From contig NZ_JAIAZY010000041.1 of assembly GCF_019459225.1 (NCBI RefSeq), forward strand, positions 1 to 37,363: a DNA stretch of 37,363 nucleotides. The letters run 5' to 3'. This document shows, one piece after another, positions 19,560 through 25,612 of this stretch. Source of the stretch: Bacillus sp. IITD106 (GTDB lineage: Bacteria; Bacillota; Bacilli; Bacillales; Bacillaceae_C). The notes beneath the pieces are model-generated. The model had not been told where the DNA came from, made no database searches, and was given only the letters and a program-made list of their open reading frames with translations. The translations under genes were made by a program, and so were the position numbers. Every line of letters starts with the position of its first letter. Position 1 is the first letter of the stretch.

Positions 19560-20939
19560 TTATTTTAAAGCCTCTGCTGCTTCCTTACTTTTTTCATTTG
19601 CTAATTGATTTAATTGTGCTGCATAGTCTTCAACTTTTAAGTCGCCTTTTACAAAGCTATCGATCATTTGAGCGATTGTAGCATTCTCATGTTCCCCGAC
19701 TTTAACGCCTGTTGGAGCTTCCCATCTAGATTGTGCAAAGCCCGGAACTGTTTTAACTGGCTCTAAGATAGCTTCACTTAGATTATCATAAGCTTTACGC
19801 ACACCAGGTACATCAAGTTGAGAGAAGTACTCATCCAAAATTTCTGGGTCAGCGTTAATAGGTAATGTGTTAACCGTTTTGCCTTCCTTATCAGCAATTT
19901 CCAAACGCTTCATGAATCCTTCTTTACCAAATGACATATACTTGGCAAACAAATATGCTTCTTCTGCATGTTTCGTAGATTTAGAGATTCCAAGCAAGTC
20001 ATTTGTAATAACAGTTCTTCCACCAGGGATGCCGATGAAATCAAATTCGAATTTAGCATTTTCGGTTAGACTTGAAATCGCCCAAGAACCATCCCAATGC
20101 AAAGCTGTTCCACCATTTAACCAAACTTGAGTAGGATCTTCACCATCGAAATTCGCTTTTTGCTCATCGGTCAATACTTCATATGCATAACCATTTGTTG
20201 TAATTTCTTTTGCCAAATTGACGCCAGCAATGAACTCTTTACTATCAAGCGCATATTGGCCATCTTTATATGTGTACCATCCCATATCAGGGTTTGCAGC
20301 TCCTGGGTACCAATCAGGGATTGTGAATGGATTTGTTAGTCCAACTGCTCCTTCATTAACGTTCGTTACATCTTTTACTGCTTTCGTAAATTCCTCGATA
20401 GATGCTCCCATTTCAGGGTAATCAAGATTCGCTTTATTAAATAAATCCTTGTTTACAAAATAACCTAAAAAGTGTTGTGCGTTTGGTATAGCAACGACTT
20501 TGTCATTAAACTTTGCTGATTGACGAACCACTTCAGGAACATTTTCAAAATCCGTATCAGCCGCTGTTAATTCAGTTAAATCTAATAGCCAATCGTTAGA
20601 AAGTGCTAGTGGCAATTGTGAAAGGCTAAATACATCTGGCATTTCCCCTGCACTTGCAGCAGTCGATAAAGCTTCATTCCAATCTCCTGCTATTTCAAAA
20701 ACCTCAATCTTAATATTTGGATGTTCCTCTTCGAACGCTTTAAGCATTAGGCGCTCTAAATTTTGCTCTTCTTCTGTTCCAAGAGCCCAGTTTGCATAAG
20801 AAAGCGTTACGTTTTCTTGTTTTTCAGCATTCTTATTTGATTTGTTTTCTTTCTCTTTTCCAGTTTCTTTCGTGTTTGAGCAAGCAGCCATTGTAAAAAC
20901 AAGTGCCAACACTGCTAAAATCGAAAACAGTTTCTTCAT
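19560..20939 (-). CDS. Sugar ABC transporter substrate-binding lipoprotein
   Basis: A 459-residue family-1 solute-binding protein. The lipobox is LVFTMAACSN, with Cys20 as the lipidated residue, followed by a Lys/Asn/Glu-rich linker. The mature part begins VTLSYANWALGTEEEQN and includes FNDKVVAIPNAQHFLGYFVNKDLF and TALHWDGSWAISSL, as in oligosaccharide-binding proteins. The start has a TAGGAGAG site. It is the first structural gene after lacI, 61 bases downstream of its stop. With a second, larger binding protein behind it, the operon has one receptor per permease pair; which pairs with which is inferred from order only. Confidence 0.9.
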   Translation of the reverse strand: MKKLFSILAVLALVFTMAACSNTKETGKEKENKSNKNAEKQENVTLSYANWALGTEEEQNLERLMLKAFEEEHPNIKIEVFEIAGDWNEALSTAASAGEMPDVFSLSQLPLALSNDWLLDLTELTAADTDFENVPEVVRQSAKFNDKVVAIPNAQHFLGYFVNKDLFNKANLDYPEMGASIEEFTKAVKDVTNVNEGAVGLTNPFTIPDWYPGAANPDMGWYTYKDGQYALDSKEFIAGVNLAKEITTNGYAYEVLTDEQKANFDGEDPTQVWLNGGTALHWDGSWAISSLTENAKFEFDFIGIPGGRTVITNDLLGISKSTKHAEEAYLFAKYMSFGKEGFMKRLEIADKEGKTVNTLPINADPEILDEYFSQLDVPGVRKAYDNLSEAILEPVKTVPGFAQSRWEAPTGVKVGEHENATIAQMIDSFVKGDLKVEDYAAQLNQLANEKSKEAAEALK

Positions 20940-21000
20940 GGTAATCTCTCCTAATGTAAATTTTTTAGTGAAAATAGCTTCTTATAAAATTCAACATTAA

Positions 21001-21972
21001 TCAGCCTGAATGCCGACTCATTAATTCGACTTTTAACGGTTCTGCCTCGTAATCAAAATTTTGTTCCAGCATTTTAAATAATGTGTTGGCGGCTGTTATT
21101 CCCCATTTTTTTCGAGGGACCTTAATCGTCGTCAAAGATGGAGTGAAGAAATGTGACATGTAAATATCATCAAAGCCAACTACAGCTATATCTTCTGGAA
21201 CCTTAAACTTACTTTCTTGAATGGCTTTGACGGCACCAATCGCCATCTCGTCGTTTGCACATATAATTGCTGTCGGGTAGTCGCCATTTGCTTTTGCCAA
21301 ATAGCTTCTCATCTCGGTATAACCGCTCATTTCCGTGAAATCAGCTCGAATTAAATCTTTCTCTAAAAACGTTAATCCTTGGTTAGCGATTTCTTTTCTA
21401 AATCCTTTTAAGCGCGTTTCCCCGTCATAAGATGCTTGCGATCCAGCGATAAAACCAATACGCCTATGTCCTTTTCCCAACAAATATTGAACTGCAATTG
21501 AAGAGCCTTCTTCATTTGGCAGGAGAACATTTTTTATGTATGGGTTTTTTAGCTCGCGGTCGAGCACTACGCAAGGTAGTTTATCATTTGCCAGGGATGC
21601 AAGCAGTTCGTCTTCCATGCGGTAATTTAATATGATGGCACCATCCACATACCTTTCCACAAGAAGTCTGTGTGTATCTGCCGTGGCGCATACGACCAGT
21701 TCATACTTATTCTCCATGACAACATCTTGTATACCTTCTACCATGTCATTAAAGAATGGGCCGGTAAAACCACTTAAAAATAATCCGATAATATTTGTTT
21801 TCTGCTCTTTTAAATTTTTGGCGAGACCATTCGGACGATAGCCTATTTCTTTCGCCGCATGTAGTACTTTTTCTTTCGTATCGTTTGTAATGAGCGGACT
21901 GTTATTTATGGAATAAGATGCCGTCGAAACACTGACTCCAGCGCGTTTCGCTACATCTTTTAAAGTAACCAA
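21001..21972 (-). CDS. LacI-family transcriptional regulator of the glycan operon
   Basis: A 323-residue regulator. Residues 1-50 are the LacI helix-turn-helix and hinge helix (VTLKDVAKRAGVSVSTASYS, ending GYRPNGLAKNLK). The rest is a periplasmic-binding-protein-like effector domain (IGLFLSGFTGPFFNDMVEG, AIICANDEMAIGAVKAIQ, VAVVGFDDIYMSHFFTPSLT). Start codon is TTG at 21972, supported by AAGGGGGAGG directly upstream; there is no nearby ATG. It is the promoter-proximal gene of the operon, with three GAAACGTTTC palindromes upstream, so autoregulated repression released by an imported oligosaccharide is the likely mode. The inducer is unknown, perhaps sophorose or a longer beta-1,2-glucan. Confidence 0.9.
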   Translation of the reverse strand: MVTLKDVAKRAGVSVSTASYSINNSPLITNDTKEKVLHAAKEIGYRPNGLAKNLKEQKTNIIGLFLSGFTGPFFNDMVEGIQDVVMENKYELVVCATADTHRLLVERYVDGAIILNYRMEDELLASLANDKLPCVVLDRELKNPYIKNVLLPNEEGSSIAVQYLLGKGHRRIGFIAGSQASYDGETRLKGFRKEIANQGLTFLEKDLIRADFTEMSGYTEMRSYLAKANGDYPTAIICANDEMAIGAVKAIQESKFKVPEDIAVVGFDDIYMSHFFTPSLTTIKVPRKKWGITAANTLFKMLEQNFDYEAEPLKVELMSRHSG

Positions 21973-21990
21973 ATACCCTCCCCCTTTTAA

Positions 21991-22004
21991 TTGAAACGTT
22001 TCAA
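21991..22004. promoter_or_regulatory. LacI-family operator O3
   Basis: TTGAAACGTTTCAA is a perfect 14-base palindrome between the promoter and the lacI start, about 90 bases downstream of the start point. It shares the core GAAACGTTTC with two other copies. Confidence 0.75.
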
Positions 22005-22028
22005 ATACAACACAAAAATCTTTCTTTC

Positions 22029-22038
22029 GAAACGTTTC
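22029..22038. promoter_or_regulatory. LacI-family operator O2
   Basis: A second perfect GAAACGTTTC palindrome in the leader, 38 bases from O3 and 53 bases from O1 (start to start), suited to cooperative binding or looping. Confidence 0.7.
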
Positions 22039-22081
22039 TATTTAGCGCCAAGAAAAAAGAAGCGCCTTACCTTTTACAGTT

Positions 22082-22091
22082 GAAACGTTTC
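22082..22091. promoter_or_regulatory. LacI-family operator O1 at the transcription start
   Basis: GAAACGTTTC directly downstream of the -10 box, covering the predicted positions +1 to +10. Binding here would block initiation. Confidence 0.75.
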
Positions 22092-22097
22092 GATTCT

Positions 22098-22126
22098 ATT
22101 ATAAAACGAGCTGTTATCGTTTACAA
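22098..22126 (-). promoter_or_regulatory. SigA-type promoter of the glycan operon
   Basis: On the minus strand TTGTAA (22121-22126) and TATAAT (22098-22103) are separated by 17 bases, a near-ideal vegetative promoter. Transcription should begin near 22091 and run through lacI and the downstream genes to the terminator at 4871. Confidence 0.75.
22112..22125 (-). promoter_or_regulatory. cre site (CcpA) overlapping the -35 box
   Basis: TGTAAACGATAACA on the minus strand fits the Bacillus catabolite-response consensus TGWAANCGNTNWCA at every defined position. It covers the -35 box, so CcpA would repress the operon when a preferred sugar is present. Confidence 0.7.
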
Positions 22127-22170
22127 CTATAAATATAAAAATTTTTTGTGACGATTCTTTTTTTATTATA

Positions 22171-22211
22171 ATTGGTTAATTTTCTGATAGATACAGGAAT
22201 AATCAACCAAT
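22171..22211. repeat. Inverted repeat between the ThuA-like gene and the glycan operon
   Basis: ATTGGTTAATT (22171-22181) and AATCAACCAAT (22201-22211) are inverted copies with one mismatch and a 19-base gap. It could be an operator or part of a hairpin; nothing else supports a role. Confidence 0.35.
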
Positions 22212-22224
22212 AGTTCATATGAAA

Positions 22225-22250
22225 ATACAAAAAGCCCCAAATAGAGACTT
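22225..22250 (-). terminator. Terminator after the ThuA-like gene
   Basis: On the minus strand AAGTCTC and GGGGCTT form a 7-bp stem (with G-U pairs) around a 5-base loop, followed by TTTGTATTTT. It separates the ThuA-like gene from the glycan operon. Confidence 0.6.
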
Positions 22251-22254
22251 AAAA

Positions 22255-22899
22255 TTATTTTGTTACACACCATTTAATCGAGTCTGCAACTAAGTTTAAT
22301 GTTGTTGGATGGAGCAGAGCTTCCAAAGTATGTGCCGGAGTGAAGCAAAGAACTCGCCCTTTTCCGTAACGATGGTGCCAGCCTGCTACAGATTTCCCAT
22401 CCTTGGACTCAGAACGAAGGAAAACATTTGTATTGTTGACATCGCAATCGATAAAGTAGTGCTCATCGACGATTTCATATGACAGATTCGGATTGGTAAC
22501 TTCGTTTTGTGGATTAGCAATATATGTAATAGAAGACATCTCTGGGTGATATTGAAAATAACCTTTTAGCATGTTTATATATGTTTTCACTTCATAGGAT
22601 GCCATACCGGAATGCCATGCGAACCATGTTCCTCCTTTTTCCACATATGTGGAAATAATAGAAGCTTCTTCTTCCCCCATCCATACAGGAGTTTGTGGAT
22701 CTGTAGGATTAAGCTTATTTAATTTATACAAAATAACTAAATCTGGATTCTCTTGAAGACGATTGATTAAATCATTTTCATGAATATATTCTACCAGTAT
22801 GTCCTGATCTAATTTTTTCACCACAGTGTTTAAAGCTTGGCGGCACATTGCTTCATCATGATAAAAATCACCTAAAACCGCAAAAATTTTTATCGTCAT
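22255..22899 (-). CDS. ThuA-like domain protein
   Basis: A 214-residue protein resembling the ThuA family, a flavodoxin/glutamine-amidotransferase-like fold linked to trehalose and other disaccharide metabolism in Agrobacterium-type bacteria. Visible family features are the N-terminal strand IKIFAVLGDFYHD, VEKGGTWFAWHSGMASY, the segment EIVDEHYFIDC, and the C-terminal GWHHRYGKGRVLCFTPAHT with conserved HHRYGKGRV and a His that usually lies in the active cleft. No signal peptide. It follows the unknown 154-residue gene by 12 bases and ends at its own terminator, so it is not part of the glycan operon transcript, although disaccharide chemistry would fit that neighbour. Confidence 0.75.
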   Translation of the reverse strand: MTIKIFAVLGDFYHDEAMCRQALNTVVKKLDQDILVEYIHENDLINRLQENPDLVILYKLNKLNPTDPQTPVWMGEEEASIISTYVEKGGTWFAWHSGMASYEVKTYINMLKGYFQYHPEMSSITYIANPQNEVTNPNLSYEIVDEHYFIDCDVNNTNVFLRSESKDGKSVAGWHHRYGKGRVLCFTPAHTLEALLHPTTLNLVADSIKWCVTK

Positions 22900-22911
22900 T
22901 CAAGTCCCTCC

Positions 22912-23376
22912 TTATATTGGCTTAAAACCTTCTTCCTTAAGATAAGTCTCAGCATCAGATTTCGATCCAAAGCTATCTACTAAGTTAAGACCTGCGTAGA
23001 TATTCCAAAGCATGTCCTCATTTGCTAATATGAGCGTCTGCCCTTCCTCATTGCGCCATTCAAATTCAGTTGTATGTATTTCTTCTCTTTCTACTATTTC
23101 TTCAGATAAATATTGAATGGAATCCGCTATTATTTTTCGCAATTCCTCATCAGTAGCTTCTCTTATATTTACGAGTCCCTTTTTATCAGCTTGATATTCA
23201 GGTAAATCTCCAACATAGACGAAGCCGTTACCGTTTGGATGAAGATGATAAACAACAACTGTTTTATCGTACAAACTATCTTTATAATGATAATTCAACC
23301 TTTTCATTGAAACTTCCTTCTTAGCAAGTTCAGGAAATGATTCTATAATCGCTTGTTTCTCTTCAAAAGTGAGCAT
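22912..23376 (-). CDS. Unknown protein, 154 residues
   Basis: I do not recognise a family. The protein is acidic and mixed alpha/beta, without signal peptide or membrane helix. It has a strand-rich middle (YDKTVVVYHLHPNGNGFVYV), a helix rich in Glu, and a C-terminal segment (NIYAGLNLVDSFGSKSDAET) that looks like a small folded domain. The start ATG at 23376 has GAGAGGAA upstream. It is the first gene of a two-gene unit with the ThuA-like gene. A LexA-like box lies 72 bases upstream, between this gene and the divergent toxin gene, so the box could in principle also act on this gene. Confidence 0.65.
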   Translation of the reverse strand: MLTFEEKQAIIESFPELAKKEVSMKRLNYHYKDSLYDKTVVVYHLHPNGNGFVYVGDLPEYQADKKGLVNIREATDEELRKIIADSIQYLSEEIVEREEIHTTEFEWRNEEGQTLILANEDMLWNIYAGLNLVDSFGSKSDAETYLKEEGFKPI

Positions 23377-23447
23377 TTTTTGATTCCTCTCTTTTTGATG
23401 ATTTTTTCTCTACTCTATTTTATTTACAATTATTTTTTCTAAATACT

Positions 23448-23461
23448 CGAACGTATGTTCC
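23448..23461. promoter_or_regulatory. LexA (SOS) box
   Basis: CGAACGTATGTTCC matches the Bacillus LexA/DinR consensus CGAACRNRYGTTYC at every defined position. It lies 77 bases before the toxin start and 72 bases before the divergent gene at 23376. A possible -10 (TAAGAT, 23470-23475) would place the box over the -35 region of the toxin promoter, the usual position for LexA repression. Confidence 0.65.
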
Positions 23462-23537
23462 GTTTGTGTTAAGATAAAAATAGTAATTGCATATGCAGGG
23501 CGGGCGGTTGGCCACTTTCCTTTAGGAGGTGATGCCA

Positions 23538-23645
23538 ATGACGATTTTCGAATCCATGAGTCTTATGATACAGCTTTGTGTCGGGATGATTACGTTCCTT
23601 ACATTTATAGTCACGATGGTCGTCATGATTTCTAAAAAGAAATGA
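23538..23645 (+). CDS. Holin-like type I toxin, 35 residues
   Basis: A small gene translated by hand. The protein begins MTIFESMSLMIQLCVGM, continues as a single hydrophobic membrane helix and ends in a Lys-rich tail (ISKKK). This is the layout of the putative holin-like toxins of Firmicutes (Hol_Tox, related to TxpA/BsrG types), which insert in the membrane. The ATG at 23538 is preferred over an in-frame ATG six bases upstream because AGGAGG lies eight bases before it. An antisense RNA overlaps the 3' end of the gene, and its mRNA ends in the hairpin at 23727. A consensus LexA box upstream suggests induction by DNA damage. Confidence 0.8.
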   Translation: MTIFESMSLMIQLCVGMITFLTFIVTMVVMISKKK

Positions 23646-23772
23646 CCGTCCCCCTAGACCAAAGGATTGGACGGCCATTCTTGTTCTTTCTGAGGTCAAC
23701 CGCTCTTCTTGCGGTGTGCGATTACTTGACCAGGTGCTGGCACACCTGGTCACCCTCATATTATGCTTTACT
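23634..23772 (-). ncRNA. Antisense RNA antitoxin of the holin-like toxin
   Basis: Predicted 140-base RNA from the promoter at 23779-23807. It ends at a hairpin with 8-bp arms (23644-23651 and 23669-23676) followed on the minus strand by ATTTCTTTTT, which lies inside the end of the toxin gene. It is fully complementary to the toxin mRNA 3' region, including the hairpins built from CCGC/GCGG and GACCAGGTG/CACCTGGTC. The arrangement matches convergent type I systems such as txpA/RatA, where the antisense RNA triggers mRNA decay. Confidence 0.7.
23727..23752 (+). terminator. Toxin mRNA 3' hairpin
   Basis: TGACCAGGTG and CACCTGGTCA form a perfect 10-bp stem with a 6-base loop. The T-run behind it is poor, but the position fits the 3' end of the toxin mRNA and the start of the antisense RNA. 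Confidence 0.6.
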
Positions 23773-23778
23773 ATCTCC

Positions 23779-23807
23779 ATTATACATTTGGAATTTCTAC
23801 AATTCAA
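23779..23807 (-). promoter_or_regulatory. Promoter of the antisense antitoxin RNA
   Basis: On the minus strand TTGAAT (23802-23807) and TATAAT (23779-23784) are 17 bases apart. Transcription should start near 23772 and run back through the end of the toxin gene. Confidence 0.7.
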
Positions 23808-24020
23808 TGAAAGACATGTGACTTTAGCCATATATCTGTAAATCTATCAATTTACTGTTTTTATTAATCAGCTTTTAATATGGTGAAATCATATTGTATG
23901 ATATAGTTGAATAAGTTGTCACACACTTAAAGTTTTTCCTCATAGCAACATTTTAATAATTGCGCATAGATTAGAAAATAGAAGGCGTTTGACATATAAA
24001 ATATAGGGAGTAAAAGAATA

Positions 24021-24830
24021 ATGACAGAAAATGTACTACTTGCTTTTGGATTAACACTCTTTGCTGGTTTAGCGACGGGAATCGGAAGCCTATTCGCCCT
24101 TTTTACATCAACGACCAATACAAAATTTTTATCTTTCTCTTTAGGCTTTTCAGCTGGGGTCATGATTTATGTATCCATGATTGAAATTTTTGTAAAAGCG
24201 AAAGATTCTTTAGTGTTTGCCCTTGGGGTTGAAAAAGGGAATTGGGCAACGGTTGGCGGATTTTTTGGAGGTATGCTATTAATTGCATTAATTGATCAGT
24301 TTGTCCCAAAGCAAGGAAATCCACATGAACTTAAAAAAGTTGAGGAAATGGATAAACAAGGCAATGGCCTTAAGGATCCCACGTTATTGAAAATGGGTGC
24401 ATTTACAGCATTAGCCATTGGGATTCATAATTTTCCCGAAGGAATTGCAACTTTTACAGCAGCATTACAGGACCCCGCACTTGGAGTCGCTATCGCAATT
24501 GCGATCGCCATTCATAATATACCAGAGGGAATTGCCGTTGCGGTACCGGTATATTTTGCAACAGGAAGCCGGAAAAAAGCCTTTAAACTATCATTTCTAT
24601 CGGGGCTGTCCGAACCCATTGGCGCTATAGTCGCGTTCCTTATATTAATGCCTTTTCTGAATGAAGTAATGTTTGGAGTTATATTTTCTGCTGTGGCCGG
24701 CATTATGGTCTTTATCTCTCTTGATGGTTTGTTGCCTGCAGCTAAAAAATATGACGAAGCCCATACGTCTATTTTTGGATTAGTGAGCGGCATGGCTGTC
24801 ATGGCTTTAAGTTTATTGCTAATTATTTAA
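24021..24830 (+). CDS. zupT: ZIP-family metal transporter (ZupT-like)
   Basis: A 269-residue inner-membrane transporter with about eight predicted helices that takes up zinc and often other divalent metals. The two metal-site helices are clear: GIHNFPEGIATF and AIHNIPEGIAVAV, the paired HNxPEG motifs of ZIP proteins of the ZupT/GufA type. The N-terminus ENVLLAFGLTLFAGLATGIG and the length fit ZupT. Start ATG has GGGAG about ten bases upstream, and the gene ends in a strong terminator, so it is monocistronic. A short inverted repeat AATATG/CATATT lies at about 23877-23895, but I could not assign a Zur site. Confidence 0.9.
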   Translation: MTENVLLAFGLTLFAGLATGIGSLFALFTSTTNTKFLSFSLGFSAGVMIYVSMIEIFVKAKDSLVFALGVEKGNWATVGGFFGGMLLIALIDQFVPKQGNPHELKKVEEMDKQGNGLKDPTLLKMGAFTALAIGIHNFPEGIATFTAALQDPALGVAIAIAIAIHNIPEGIAVAVPVYFATGSRKKAFKLSFLSGLSEPIGAIVAFLILMPFLNEVMFGVIFSAVAGIMVFISLDGLLPAAKKYDEAHTSIFGLVSGMAVMALSLLLII

Positions 24831-24857
24831 GAAAGGGGACAATCCCTTTCTTTTTTA
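24831..24857 (+). terminator. Terminator after the ZIP transporter gene
   Basis: GAAAGGGGA and TCCCTTTC form an 8-bp stem with a short loop, followed by TTTTTTAT, right behind the TAA stop codon. Confidence 0.85.
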
Positions 24858-24894
24858 TGTTATGCTTGTAAAAAAATGGGAGAGTGAGTAAATC

Positions 24895-25269
24895 ATGAAC
24901 ATGGGAATACAAAAAATTGGACAAATTGGAGTTCCTGCTAAAGATTTAGAAAGAGCACTGTCGTTTTACAAAGATTCTCTAGGGTTACCGTTGCTTTTTA
25001 ACACAGATACAATGGCTTTTTTTGAGTGTAATGGAATTAGACTTTTGCTAGGCCTCCCTGAAAAGGAAGAATTCGCACATCCAAGTTCGGTTATTTATTT
25101 CCAGGTTGCCAACATTTATGATACATATGAGGAATTGAAGGCAAAGGGGGTTACTTTTATAGATGAACCTCATTTAGTTGCTAAAATGGATAATAGGGAG
25201 ACATGGATGGCGTTTTTTAAAGATACTGAAGACAATGTACATGCGCTTATGAGTGAAGTACAGGTTTGA
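24895..25269 (+). CDS. VOC-family (glyoxalase/bleomycin resistance-like) protein
   Basis: A 124-residue single vicinal-oxygen-chelate module pair. It reads KIGQIGVPAKDLERALSFYKDSLGLPLLF at the start, with the beta-alpha-beta-beta-beta pattern twice, and ends FFKDTEDNVHALMSEV. Such proteins include glyoxalases, dioxygenases and antibiotic-binding proteins. The first His of the classical metal site is replaced by Gln (IGQIG), while the final Glu/His region is present, so metal binding is uncertain. GGGAGAG lies upstream of the ATG at 24895. It stands alone between two non-coding stretches. No substrate can be inferred. Confidence 0.8.
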   Translation: MNMGIQKIGQIGVPAKDLERALSFYKDSLGLPLLFNTDTMAFFECNGIRLLLGLPEKEEFAHPSSVIYFQVANIYDTYEELKAKGVTFIDEPHLVAKMDNRETWMAFFKDTEDNVHALMSEVQV

Positions 25270-25331
25270 AATTAAGAATAATTGATGGATGGGCTTTGTG
25301 ATTTTTCTTTATGATTGTGATTACAAGACTG

Positions 25332-25535
25332 ATTCGCGATTAAAATAAGCGTTTCTTTGATTTCGTCGCGAATTTCACCTCAATTCTCGATGAAAGACCA
25401 CTTCTTTTCTTTTTCATCGAGAATAACGCATTAATTATCGATGAAAATCCGCTTCTTTGCTTTTTCATCGAGAATAACGTACTAATTCTCGAGCAAAATC
25501 CACTTCTTTGCTTTTTCGTCGAGAATACCACTTTG
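25332..25535. repeat. Four tandem 51-base units, each able to form a hairpin
   Basis: Units start at 25332, 25383, 25434 and 25485. Each has arms near its start and 41 bases on, for example CTCGATGAAA and TTTCATCGAG in unit 2. In unit 1 both arms differ together (ATTCGCGA with TCGCGAAT instead of ATTCTCGA with TCGAGAAT), a compensated change. The 51-base period keeps a meaningless reading frame open on the minus strand. The array fills most of the gene-free stretch 25270-25612. Confidence 0.85.
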
Positions 25536-25571
25536 AGTAACACAATCGAACAAGGACGCGGTCCACAATAC

Positions 25572-25605
25572 GAAAAAACGCCATCACGGTTTACCCGTAA
25601 TGGCG
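25572..25605 (-). terminator. Terminator of the D-amino-acid/amino-sugar operon
   Basis: On the minus strand CGCCATTACGG and CCGTGATGGCG form an 11-bp stem with one G-U or mismatch and a 5-base loop, followed by TTTTTTCG. It lies eight bases after the stop codon of the deacetylase gene. Confidence 0.85.
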
Positions 25606-25612
25606 CAACATT

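Noticed and set aside
8559-20939. Search for an ABC ATPase gene in the glycan operon
   Set aside because: No Walker A and LSGGQ pair was found in any frame of the operon; all transport genes are permeases or binding proteins.
22043-22066. Two AGCGCC blocks around an A-rich run, at first sight a hairpin in the lacI leader
   Set aside because: They are direct, not inverted, copies; only a 4-bp GCGC stem could form.
23469-23831. A 120-codon minus-strand frame
   Set aside because: It overlaps the toxin gene, its hairpins and the antisense RNA; the composition (many His, Arg, Cys) is not protein-like.
25332-25535. Possible CRISPR array
   Set aside because: The whole 51-base unit repeats with no variable spacers, and no cas genes are near.
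25340-25543. A 67-codon minus-strand frame with repeated KKQRSGF-like segments
   Set aside because: It exists only because the 51-base repeat is 17 codons long. No ribosome site, and the hairpin units explain the sequence.
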